Of a DNA stretch of 64,000 bases, positions 21,962-32,289 are shown in pieces (the stretch's first letter is position 1; each line of letters starts with the position of its first letter). The DNA lies in the NCBI GenBank assembly GCA_001632425.1, contig KV425561.1, positions 372,001-436,000 of the forward strand, read 5' to 3'. Both the position numbers and the translations under genes were made by a program. The stretch is from Neolentinus lepideus HHB14362 ss-1. Lineage: Eukaryota; Basidiomycota; Agaricomycetes; Gloeophyllales; Gloeophyllaceae. The notes under the pieces are model-generated. The model was given only the letters and a program-made list of their open reading frames with translations. It made no database searches and was not told the origin of the DNA.

Positions 21962-23564
21962 TTATGTCTTTCCTTGGTTAGCTCGAAAAAGCTCCATCCC
22001 GAAATTTGCGCGCCGTCTTTCATCCATTATAATTTGCTGGAACTGTTCTAAGGCTCTGGCAATTTGGCGCCATTCTTGAGACGAGTCCTTTGTCAGCAAG
22101 GAACAAGGATAGAAGCATGGAAAGACACAGTGAATGAACCGCGCCACGTAGGCGACGTCGGACGTAGGCGAGTGCAACAAATTCAAGAAACCCAGACGGT
22201 GGAGAGTAACGGGTGGCTCGGCAAGTACCGGCTCTCGGGCATTCAGGACCATGGTTAGGGACATAAGATCCAACGAGCAACGAGCGAAAATCGCTAGTGC
22301 TTCCAAGTTGGGGAGCGTCTTGGGATCATCCACTGGGTCCTGAACAATGCCTATTTTTTGCACCTTCGGCCAGGCCTTGGCGATGCGATTCACATCTTCG
22401 TTATTGTAAATGAGGGACAAGCCTCCTTCCAAACGGAGGAAGAATTGCTGCATATGCCGCAGTTTGAGCAAACATGAAGGAGAGAACACTTCCTCGCCCA
22501 AGAGCGGGTAGTCGGAGCTGGTCCCTGCAAGGCGTATGTGCAAGTATGTGAGATGCAGCCACGAGATAGACGAAAATAGTGTTCGATGATAGGCAACATT
22601 GGATGGATGATATCCCGATATTATGCGCAGGTTTATCAGATTCGACAAGGAGCAGGTCTCCAGAGCAGCAAGCACGGATTGAAGGTGCCCAAAGAGTTCC
22701 AATTTCTCCAGACGTGCGAACGCAGGAGCCACAGGTGGTACAAAAGGCTCGGGCGCCTCGATTCTGAGATCGGTTATATGCTCCATCTGTGATATGGCGG
22801 CGAAGGTTTCCCTGTCGAGTACAACTCGTGCTGGAGGACTCTGGGGATCACGGAAGTAGAGCATACACAGCCTCTTCAATGCAGGAATGGTCTTCACCAT
22901 ATATCCGGAGACGGGCACGGCCATTCGCAGAGATATCAGATGCGTTGCAAAACTCGGAAGTTGCCCGAAGAATGACTTGAGTACCTCCAAATCTGCCTGT
23001 TGCCAAGATTCCTTGTCTGTACCGATCGTCAGGTCTTGCATAGATGGAGTCCTGAACAACATCAATTCACGCGAGATACCGTCTCCCCAGAGGTACAAGT
23101 TCCTGAGTTTGGGAAATACGTGTCTGTGTGCAGGGGTTGCACATATTTTCAGAAGCAAGGACTCGGGGACGTTGAGGTTGCGTGTATAGACAAGTCTGCG
23201 AACATGTGCTGCGTAATGATAGAACACCATCAGATCGGCGGTGGATATCTGACTTTCAGGAACCTGATTTAGAAAATGATGAGTCGAATATAATGCGTTG
23301 CTGCATAGACGTGCATACATAGGTGCCGTTAACAGGCTGTAAGCCAGGTACCAACTGCAGGAGTGGCACCAGAGTATCCAAGTTTTCCCATAGCAGAGAC
23401 ATAGCAGGCTCGTGGAAACTTTGACAGACGAGAGCGACATTCAAAAGGTTCTGTCTAGATACTTTGTCGAGCTGCCACCAGAAATCATCGATGCCGAGCT
23501 TCCAGTTCACCACGTGAGTCAAAATCCGATTGAAAAGTTCTGATATGAGGAGTGCGCGATTCAT
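21962..23564 (-). CDS. F-box / leucine-rich-repeat-like protein
   Basis: Probable substrate adaptor of an SCF ubiquitin ligase. Two exons (23564-23319, 23263-21962) encode 515 residues. The N-terminus contains an F-box-like helix set (LNVALVCQSFHEPAMSLLWE). The rest is a long run of irregular leucine-rich segments (FPKLRNLYLWGDG, FARLEKLELFGHL, LTYLHIRL), as in the expanded agaricomycete F-box family. The start MNRALLISELFNRI was preferred. An ATG 72 bp upstream (23636) is in frame and would add a hydrophobic stretch. The target is unknown. Confidence 0.85.
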
Positions 23565-23635
23565 ATCGATTTGTTGAACAGCGAGAATATGGAGAGAGTA
23601 GCTAAAGATCAAGACGAAGGGTAGATGGGAAAACA

Positions 23636-23902
23636 TTAATATAGGTTTAAGCCCACGCGTGAGACGCGTCCAGTCACAACTTCGAGCTTGTCACATGTAG
23701 TCATGTGCCCCAGTAGGTGCGCTTCAGACAGCCTGAGGATTTCATGATTTCCGTATCCGTATTTCTCGGTGGTATGAATTTTGATGCTGGCAAGTCGATG
23801 GGACTTGAAAGGACAAATTAAGTCCACGATCTGGGCCACCCCCGTATTTCCAGAGCGACAGGCGACATCCAGGAATGAATCTGGGTCATTTGGTATGTAC
23901 AT
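23636..23902 (-). CDS. Small ORF abutting the F-box gene
   Basis: An ATG-started 88-codon frame (start MYIPNDPDSFLDVACR) ends in TAA. Its last two bases are shared with the upstream ATG of the F-box frame (TAATG at 23634-23638). It may be an unrecognised exon of the F-box gene, an upstream open frame, or chance. No domain is recognised and no splice evidence joins it to a neighbour. Confidence 0.3.
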   Translation of the reverse strand: MYIPNDPDSFLDVACRSGNTGVAQIVDLICPFKSHRLASIKIHTTEKYGYGNHEILRLSEAHLLGHMTTCDKLEVVTGRVSRVGLNLY

Positions 23903-24024
23903 CTACCTGATGGGAGGGCATACTAATTTAGACCTCTATCTTGTTCGGTCATTTATAAACTTGGGAAGGACTAAATCACATGAAACTTATAACGCCAATA
24001 CAAAAAACCATCTCCCAACTCTCT

Positions 24025-25107
24025 TTACAGCCTTACTACTGACCACGCTAGAAGGTACCTGTCAATACCTGTAGGGAGATCGGGCCTAAGGTCTTTCTTC
24101 AACTCTGTTTTGACCTGGACCGTGCCTTTCTTGAAGACCTGGCCATTCCACAGCTCCTCCCAGCTGGTAGGTGAATGTGCGAAAGCGCTCTCGCCCCAGG
24201 CAGTAACCCGTGTTCCTTTCTGCACCTGTGCCATATGGGATCCAAAGATCACGGAGCCGGCTTGCGGAGATAGTAAAGACGCCATCTTCTGCGCCAGCTC
24301 AATCTGCTGTGCTTCCTCGAAGAGGTGGAAGAATGCGGAAGCATGGATTGCGGAGACGTGGCCTATCAGAGGCGTCAAGGTAGTCACCGAACGTAGATTA
24401 GGTGTCGGAGTCGAAGGAGGAAAGTAGGTAGGCTGGGCCGGTGCTAGGAAGGCGGAATCAAAGACATCGCCTGGGACGAAAGGCACCGGGAAGCTCTCAG
24501 GAGTCGACCTGAATAACTCGCATCCGAGTTCCCAATATTCTGACAACTTTCGGTAAGATATACCGACTAACTGACGAAGGGAAAGGCATACCTGGGCGTA
24601 GGTCAGAGGCGATAACATTGCGGATAGGATACCCATCGACTACAGCCTTACGAGCATCGTTGCCGACTGTAAAGGCTATCAGCCCATATTCAGGCTTCTC
24701 GCGCTGGGATATACTACTGACAGCAGCAACCGATATCGAGGAAGATGGCGGGGTCGCGCATCTTGCCAAGCTGCAGAAAGTGTGGATACGCAGGCAGCCG
24801 AGAGATCTTCAGCCTTTGCCAATTTCATCAGATAGATCACACAATACGCTTAATGTCCTAGTACTGACTTGGCGAACGCAAAGCGCCGAATGCATGGGTA
24901 GGGATAGACCTAACGATAGGTGCGTGAGTTTATTCACATTTCGCAGAGATCGCAGCTCACCTTATAAGCCTTCTCCTGGACAGTCAATATGTGTTTCTTC
25001 AATTCATCATCATTTGTGATCCCAATCTGGGACTTGAAGAAATTTAATTCTTCGTCATCGAGAGAATATAGAGTTGAATCCAAAGGTAGTTCTTGTCCCA
25101 TAGACAT
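24025..25107 (-). CDS. SAM-dependent methyltransferase, fungal small-molecule type
   Basis: Class I methyltransferase of the ~290-residue fungal family that includes meroterpenoid tailoring enzymes such as AusD. Five exons (25107-24961, 24909-24869, 24813-24722, 24666-24592, 24539-24025) give 289 residues. Motif I is FLDIGCCFGNDARK. The acidic end of strand 2 is IASDLRPEYW, and a FVPGDVFD follows. Then come a dimer-like helix (FHLFEEAQQIELAQKMASLL), GSVIFGSH, and the family's typical end with LLAWSVVRL. It starts with the usual acidic leader (YSLDDEELNFFKSQ). Two in-frame ATGs six bases apart are possible starts. The substrate is unknown. Confidence 0.9.
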
Positions 25108-25852
25108 ACTGCACAGGTCTCGATAGAATATTTAGACAAAAGTAAGAGCAGTCTGTGCAGACGACCGAGCTGCGGTTGACAAAACCGGGCTAATGTCAGA
25201 TAAAGTGACAGTGCCAGGAAAGGGAAAGACTAATTTCAGACATCCGCAGTGTCCAATTCCATCATGGCTTGCCACTTTGCTTAGATTAGCTTGACGGTGG
25301 AAAAGCTCGCTGTTATAGCGTTTATACCGTCTTCTGATCCCATCTATGTTGATCGATGATCAGCTGCACACCCTCAGATGCGAAAGGATCAAAGGGGGGT
25401 CATCCTAGCATCGTACCAGTACTTCGAATACAAACACACATCATTGCAGACCTCGTCCAGGTCGAAATCACCCTTCACGAAAGTTAACAAGACGGGCGAT
25501 AGCAACGAAGGTAACACAAGGCAAGTTACCTTGTGCACATAAATAGCCCTCAGAGAAGAGGTATTACACCACCTATACCCTTCCACTTATAAGCTCCGGT
25601 GGGGACACGTGTCTGGCTGACGAGGTCCCTACCACCGGATGACCCTGCTACGACTCATTGAGATCTGGACTGAGGCGGATAATGCCTGTCTGTAACGGGA
25701 GCCCAGAGGAAGAAAAGTACACATGACATGAAGTCCCAACAGAAGTCACAACTTAGTCCATCCTTGGCGAATTGAAGGACACGATTTTCCTGTTGCATTG
25801 AGGGGATAAAGTAAGCCCTACGAAATATTTCAAGACTTGCGTATCTTCTGGC
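25108..25852. other. Promoter spacer of the methyltransferase
   Basis: Lies between two minus-strand genes and should hold the methyltransferase promoter plus the 3' end of the HTH/HNH gene. A 65-codon minus-strand frame at 25389-25586 ends in sequence that looks mildly protein-like (GDFDLDEVCNDV), but nothing connects it to a gene. Confidence 0.45.
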
Positions 25853-27352
25853 TCAGGGGCCACCGCCAGGGAACGGTTGACATGATGACACCGAAGCGGC
25901 TGTCCTTATCCCAAGACTGTCCGGCGGGTCCGATGTCCAGAGGTCCCATAACGGCAGTAATGCCACCCGAATCTCCCGGAGCCGCGGGTATCGCAGGACA
26001 ACAGCAAGGTTCTTGCGGAACTTCTCCATCGCGTTGGCAATCACGAAGAATGGGTGCGCACTACACTCTAGCCTAGGGAAATCAGAGAACGGTGGTTGAT
26101 GCAGCGTGTAGGTAGCAACATGCGACCCTGCTTGGACGGTCGATCGTGCGGCGGCATCCAAGGATTTGCGGTGGATTGTCACGTTTTGAGATAGCAGTTT
26201 GAGAGGCACGAAGTCGTACGTCCAAAGGGAATTTGGGGCTTTGTCGGTAAAGAGCTAGAGAAAGATGGTTCAGCACGATTCGAGTTCGGGATGTTTGGGG
26301 CAACTAACTTGACTGGGAAGTGGTCTTGAATCATCATGTGCTAGCATATAGTCAACTGTGTCCTTGTATATTCTCTTGATCGTCTCCAGGTCGGGCAGAA
26401 GGACAAAACCACCGTCGTCGAAAATGCAGCGGATATCGGCCCTTACTGTAGACAACACAGATGTTAGCGATGCAAGGGTGGAAAGGATACAAGAGACTGA
26501 CAGTATACGACGTTCGGCGCACTTTCGATGTCGAACGTACCAGGTTCATAACCCCAGGCGTATTCAAATTGCCGGATCTTGAAATGGTCCTAAACTGCAA
26601 TAAAATAGCATATAGCATAAACGGGCTCACCCTTTCACTAGATGTGCCATGCCCTATAAGAAAGCACTTGCTGATCGTTTCCGGTGGTTCATGGTCGAGA
26701 GTAATGAGACAACGCGCGACAGGAGGTCGAACATGAATGCGCGCCCTCCGTCTCTTCCTTGGAGGAGAGGTACGTGGAGGATCCGGGCTCGCGCTAGACA
26801 AGTCGGAAGCCTCTGCAGGGTCATGAATGTAAGACGTTGGTGCTGGTTCAGGCTCGGGACTGTCGCCGAAAAGATCATCATCAGCTGTAGCAGCACGAGG
26901 GCTCAGTCGAGCTTGTGTGTGTGCTCTCAGAGCCTCTTGGGTAGCCTTTGGGATGAATTGCTTCGCAACGATTTGGCCACTAAGACCGAGTGCCTTCCGC
27001 CGTCGAGAGACCGTCGTATCGCTACAGCAGTTGAGCTATTCGAATTGTTCTACTCACTTATCAAATAGATAACGCACCTCATAATAATCCCATATTCACT
27101 CTTCAACAGCTGGCTAATCAATTTCCGGTTTGTGATGGCTTGTGCATGAAACTCCCGGAGTATCCTTTCAATTTCTGCATCTCCTGGACGTGCTAAGTGG
27201 TGGCTTCATCATAGGCAACCGTATGCAATAGCAATAAGAGGATGCTGTTACATACGGCAATGAGGATGTTGATTCACTCCGGAAGGATTCCGATTGTAGA
27301 ACTGAGGATCGGCTCGAGGGTCGTCCGGAGTTGTTGAAGGCGGCATGTCCAT
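25853..27352 (-). CDS. HTH plus degenerate HNH-nuclease-like protein
   Basis: Six exons (27352-27256, 27192-27078, 27021-26631, 26589-26502, 26445-26309, 26254-25853) encode 409 residues. Residues ~35-85 form a helix-turn-helix-like unit (ISQLLKSEYGIIMSDTTVS then RRRKALGLSG), resembling the DNA-recognition part of integrase-type proteins common in agaricomycetes. After a Pro/Arg linker comes a segment like the fungal HNH family: RCLITLDHEP, EYAWGYEPGTFDI, NVVYLRADIRC, IFDDGGFVLLPD. The histidines normally seen in CH(I/V) and in the W-H-x-x-F position are missing (KCFLI and IRCIF), so nuclease activity is doubtful. It could be a domesticated transposon-derived DNA-binding protein. Splice phases fit perfectly. 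Confidence 0.8.
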
Positions 27353-27686
27353 GTCAGTGGCCGGTACAGCCCCAGACAGACGTCGAGAGACCGGTAATAT
27401 TCGAAGTTATGTGTTCAAGAGCAAGCAGACGGCAACAAGCTCGAGAATGGACGTTGCAGGAACGATATCTCGGATACGCGTCGGGCTCTAGGCCTAGTAG
27501 GCCCGATGCATGATGTGTGCGCGTGATGGTACTTAATGCAAACATCATGGGCTACATTATACTGCAAGATTGTGCATTCCAGTTTATCCTCGAGATAGCG
27601 TTACATAATACAACAGCTCCGCAAAACCAAAGAAGATAACAATACCGATAGCACTGTTGAACAAGGATGCAGACTAACTAATAACT
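27353..27686. other. Spacer between two minus-strand genes
   Basis: Holds the promoter of the HTH/HNH gene and the 3' region of the dioxygenase. No frame with family resemblance. Confidence 0.5.
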
Positions 27687-29096
27687 TCAAGCATACTTCT
27701 TGACGTCCTCGGGAGTAGGACCAGCAGGGTCGTCCGAAGCAGCCAAGTTGCACTGGTGGAATGCACGGACTTGCTCCTTGGTGAAGGCGCCAACGACGGA
27801 ATGCAGTACACCACGGTTGTGGAAGAGGACCAGATCCTTCTCACGCCTGCGCAAAGAATATTGAATATGATGAATAGATCAGTGTTACAAAACGTTGGCT
27901 CACCAGTCGTGGGGGTAGACCAGAGGAGGTGCGATGGCGGGTCTCTGCATCTTGTAGAGCAGCGCACGCACCTCCTTTAGGTCTGTCAGATGGGCGCCGT
28001 CTGGATAGAGAGCACCTTCCTTCTTGGCACCCTCAGGTAAAGGGTCGATGTACAGTTCGGCAACACCGCAAGGGTGGACCTGGAAGTGAAGGTTACCAGT
28101 GATTGGGTTCTTCCAAGTCTGTCAACATAGAGTTAGTTGGCCTTTGAGATCAGATGGGCCGAAGGTCTGTCCCACCATCGGAAGGATTTTAAGCTTAGAT
28201 TCTTCCCAAGCGGGGAGTTCATCCCACGGTAACTCCCTGCCTTCGCTCTCAATACCAAGCCCAGTCGACATGGCTCGCGCAGGGGCCATCCATACATACG
28301 GATGCGGTGCATACTTTACCTTCGTCCGCACCGCCACACTCTTCAGCTCATCAGGCAGGATATCAAACATGGTCCTACCAGACACGAAGGCCGTCGTCCC
28401 TAATGGGACATCTAGCTCGTCCCCAGTACCATCATCGTACCGCACTGTCTGCCTGGGCCCATGGGGCACTTGGATACCGTAAAGGGTTGTTACTTTCGGT
28501 GGAGACAGGTCGTACAGGGCAGCGTCGATGTGCCAGCGGTAAAAACGGGTGATACCCTTCGCCTCGTCGATCTCGGAAACCCGTGTCTTGTGAAAAGTGG
28601 TGTGGCTGGGGTGTTTCAACATGGCTTCAGCGAGACCTTCGTGGTTGTAGACGGTGCCATTCCCGATGAGCTGGACCTGCGGCTGGCGGGGGACGGTCTT
28701 CAGGTCAGGGTGAAGGATAGACTTCTTCTCGCTGCCCGTTTTGTTGTTACCATGGCCGTAGCTCTCCGACTTGGGATCGAACAACTGTGAGGGTTGAGCA
28801 TCGCCTCGAACTTTGATGAACAGATTGACAGACCTTGGTCAAACGATATTGCTGCTCTGGGGTAAGAGTGACATCACGAAACAGGAGTGCATCGTGCTAT
28901 GGGATCTCGGTTCGAAAACGTCTCATTGGACGCAATATTCCCTCAGACGCACCTTGTACAGTAGATCTCTGATGACCTCAAATTCCTGGTCTGTCAACTC
29001 ACCAGGACTGACGCCTTTGACCTCTCTGCCGAAGTCTTTGAACTCGGACGCATCCGCGGACGGCGGGAGGGGCAACGGACAAACTTCAATGGCCAT
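27687..29096 (-). CDS. xanA: Alpha-ketoglutarate-dependent xanthine dioxygenase (XanA-like)
   Basis: Non-haem Fe(II)/2-oxoglutarate enzyme of the TauD family. Fungal XanA converts xanthine to uric acid in purine catabolism. Five exons (29096-28953, 28896-28834, 28784-28176, 28118-27904, 27846-27687) give 396 residues. The HxD iron ligands lie in FYRWHIDAALYDLSPPK and the distal His in LFHNRGVLHSVVGAF. The intervening YGIQVPHGPRQTVRYDDGTG and the GTTAFVSGR block match the XanA group rather than generic TauD. Substrate assignment rests on that similarity. A related oxygenase with another substrate is possible. Confidence 0.85.
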
Positions 29097-29443
29097 CGTG
29101 TGGGCGGTTCTGAACGGATAACGGTACGGGTTCAAGAAGTGCTTCGAAATTTGTGCAGAAGACGCTCTGTATAAATATTTAGCCAGCATTAATGGCGGGC
29201 GATGGCTCACGAGATAGCGCACCTGAGCGAGCCCCGCCGCAAATCACCCGCCTTGCACAGAACCGATAAAGCGTTATCTCGGGCACCGGCGCCGATTAGT
29301 CGCCACATGTGCCGAGAGCACTCTAGATCAGTCTCCGGTTTGATCTCCGGATTGACTCCGACAAGACGACGCGTCGCGCGTGATGTCCATCCTCGCGTGT
29401 TCGACGCGTTCAACTCAACCTACCCGCCACATCCTCTTTCGCC
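29097..29443. promoter_or_regulatory. Divergent promoter region, XanA-like and centrin
   Basis: The two start codons are 347 bp apart and face away from each other, so both promoters lie here. I see no clear TATA box or paired motif. Regulatory content is inferred from position only. Confidence 0.5.
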
Positions 29444-30145
29444 ATGTACACCAGCGCTGCCGCCCAAAAAGCCAAAAGACGTACACACGCGCGTCCAGAA
29501 CTCACTGATGAGCAGAAGCAGGAGATCAAGGAGGCGTTCGAGCTGTTCGACACCGACAAGGACGGCTGCGTCGACTACCACGAGCTCAAGGTCGCGATGC
29601 GCGCGTTGGGGTTCGACCTAAAGAAGGCTGAGGTGCTGAAGCTGCTGAGGGATCATGACAAAACGGGTCATGGACTCATGGACTTTGAGGACTTTGCGAA
29701 AATCAGTGAGTTTCCGCATGAACTCCAACGTCTGGGGTGGCTGGTTATCCCTATGATAAGACAAGTCTTGACACGTCATGTTTCATTGCAGTCAGCGAGC
29801 GAATACTTGCACGAGATCCGATGGAGGAGATTCGAAGAGCGTTTCAACTGTTTGATGATGACAACACTGGCAAGATTAGCCTGCGGAATTTGCGAAGAGT
29901 AGCCAAGGAGATTGGTGATAGACTAGAAGACGACGAATTGTGAGTTCTTCCATTCGATGCCTTTCTCAAACACTCGCTTGCTGCCTCCCGTCCTGAACCT
30001 GGAATATATACCCGTGATGCGTTTCAGTCCATACTGACGTTACGAACATTCGCGTAGGCAAGCCATGATTGATGAATTCGATCTTGACCAAGACGGAGAA
30101 ATAAACGAGCAAGAGTTTTTCGCAATTATGACCGACGACGCATAG
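29444..30145 (+). CDS. CDC31: Centrin (Cdc31 / caltractin)
   Basis: EF-hand calcium-binding protein of the spindle pole body, which also acts in mRNA export and nucleotide excision repair. Three exons (29444-29705, 29792-29939, 30058-30145) encode 165 residues, the usual size. Four EF-hands are present. Loop 1 is [12 protein letters not shown]. Loop 2 ([14 protein letters not shown]) and loop 3 ([12 protein letters not shown]) follow, and loop 4 is [12 protein letters not shown]. The family signatures [17 protein letters not shown] and RVAKEIGD are all visible. The basic N-terminal extension ([15 protein letters not shown]) is typical. Confidence 0.96.
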
Positions 30146-30953
30146 CCGCTCTGTTCGCCTCACAGCCGCCGTCCTGCTGCCGAGCTCCTCCGCCGCCTTT
30201 CCTAGTTCGAGATTGAAGGGCACACTACGTCATCGTGTGTATCTTCAGTTCCTCTTGAGACACTCAATATTTTGTCCCTGATCGGACACCCATCTTGGCT
30301 CATCCGCTCGTCGACCTCAAACCGCTGACTGTCACTAGACGCATTATTCTCCCGTACTTATCGATATCCATCCGTATCCATTTCAATCATTTTCTTGGCG
30401 AGGTTCACAAGGTGTTGTTATGTCTACGTCGGTCCCCTTGTACGATACCATATGTATCACCATTGGTCTGGCAGCTCGGACGTTGCTGGGAACTTTTGCA
30501 TATTATATGTATCCTAATCTTTACCCATCCATACTGCATGTGCATTCATCATCGTTATTCGCGTCGCGCGATTATTTTGACAAGCATGCGCAATCTAGCG
30601 CACGGACGACTAGTGCCACCAATCTGCCCGCGGAGCCCGAACCAAGCTAGCCCTCCAAGGCTCCGCGAAATCGCCGCGGCGCGATGCCCACGCTCCATGA
30701 TAGGCTCGCACCCAAACGCCGTTCGTCGTTGCGACCGTGCCCATCGCCCCAACTCTCGCACTGACAAACACGCGGTTCACCATGTCTCTAATTGTTCCGT
30801 GTCTGTGAATCTGGGCAGTCACAATAACTTTGACATGTATTCCGACGGGATCGCGCTCGGCCACGGTCGTCGGGACCTTTCAGCCGCGGGGCGGGTGCGT
30901 CCACATCCTGTGTTGGCACGACAGAGGCACGCACCGCCAGCGTGATCCGTTAA
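30146..30953. other. Spacer downstream of centrin
   Basis: Plus-strand frames are open but of low complexity and without family features. The stretch probably contains the centrin 3' untranslated region. Confidence 0.4.
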
Positions 30954-31643
30954 CTAAATAACCGTGAATGCCTCGGCGACTTGCAAGGCCCGAGATACTG
31001 GCGGACACGGACGCGCGGGTTCGGCTTGCGCTGCATTGCTCTGCTCGCACAGCTGGACCCGAATACTGGGACTCGAGCTATGCGCTAGAACTAACTATTC
31101 AACAATGAAGAGGACCAGAGTAACGGACGATCGGTTCTGGATACAAATTTCTCGAAACAAGCGTTATGCACTGCACGCGGAGTCGCCTCTCTAGCAAAGG
31201 CACTATAACCACCACTTGATATGTGTATTGTTTGAATGGACAAGCACACTCCAGCGAGAAGTAAAACACATTCACGGGATCCACTACTAAATAACCGTGA
31301 AGGCTTCAGCGGCTTGCAAGGCCTGAGACACTTCAGGCACGCGCAGAGGCAGCGCTGCTGCGTTCGAGGGTTCGGCTTGCGCTGCATTGTTCTGCTATAT
31401 CAGGGTGCTCGCGCAGTTGGACCCGAATACCGATACCTAGAACTGATTAATGGTTTTTCAACAATGGAGAGAGGCACAACGGGCGATCGGTGCTTGCTAC
31501 AATTTTCTCGAAACAAACGTTCTGCGTCGCCTGTGCTAGTCACGTCTCTCGCAAAGGCACTATGACCACCACATGATATATGTATTGTTTGAACACACAA
31601 GCACACTCCATAAAAAATAAAACAAATTCACGGGATCCACTAG
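30954..31643 (+). repeat. Two tandem copies of a ~333-357 bp unit
   Basis: Copy A is 30954-31286 and copy B 31287-31643. Both start CTAAATAACCGTGAA and end in CACGGGATCCACTA. Between these, the same landmarks appear: GGTTCGGCTTGCGCTGCATT, TGGACCCGAATAC, TTCTCGAAACAA and TTGATATGTGTATTGTTTGAA-type sequence. A degenerate third start (GTTAATCGTGAATACTC) follows at ~31660. The copies are diverged, so the duplication is not recent. It lies between centrin and the 3' end of the C2H2 gene. Confidence 0.75.
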
Positions 31644-32289
31644 TCGACCATACCATACCCGTTAATCGTGAATACTCTAAACACAAACCCGGGGGGAAGC
31701 ACAACGGAAACCAATAGAACAACAGCGGAAATAAGAACACACGACTCAATCGACTCCCATCAAGCTGTCATGTATATACTGTAAATGCGGGGGGTTTCAA
31801 GAGTCCGGGCGAAGACGAGCGTGTGGAGAGGGTAAGGTATAGAGATCGTACAGAACAGAGCGAGCGTCCGAGTCTGAACGAAGGTAGGAGCAGGGTACGA
31901 ATACAGTTGGGCTAGGCATGGATACACAACTCCGAGACAGACAGAGGAAAGAAGCGGTCGAATAAGAAAGGTCATAAGAAGGTCGCGTCGGTCGTCGTAA
32001 CGTGGGTTTGCGTGTCTGCTCTTGTCTTGAATATAGCCGACAAGTGTCGGATTCAGCCAGAGAACGAGAATGGGCGGTGTTGTGCGTGGAATTGTCGGCC
32101 TCCGACCGGTGCGTCCTCCGTGTATGCGCGCAGCGGGCCAGACAGTACGATAACGAAAAGCAGAGTCGTCGTAACGGAAAAAAAAAACAAGCAAAAAAGG
32201 TCGTCAAAAGTCGTGGGCAAAGATGATGGGGTATATGCGCCGCCGCAAGGCGGCATTGTGGCGCTGATGCGGTGCAGCTTCTCGTCACA
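31644..32289. other. 3' region of the first C2H2 gene
   Basis: No supported coding frame on either strand. Position suggests the 3' untranslated region of the minus-strand zinc-finger gene. A poly-A run occurs at 32179-32186. Confidence 0.45.

Noticed and set aside
31273..31650. GGATCCACTAG(T) and a nearby GTCGAC resemble a cloning-vector polylinker.
   Set aside because: The same GGATCCACTA junction occurs in both diverged tandem copies and the surroundings are ordinary genomic sequence, so vector contamination is unlikely.
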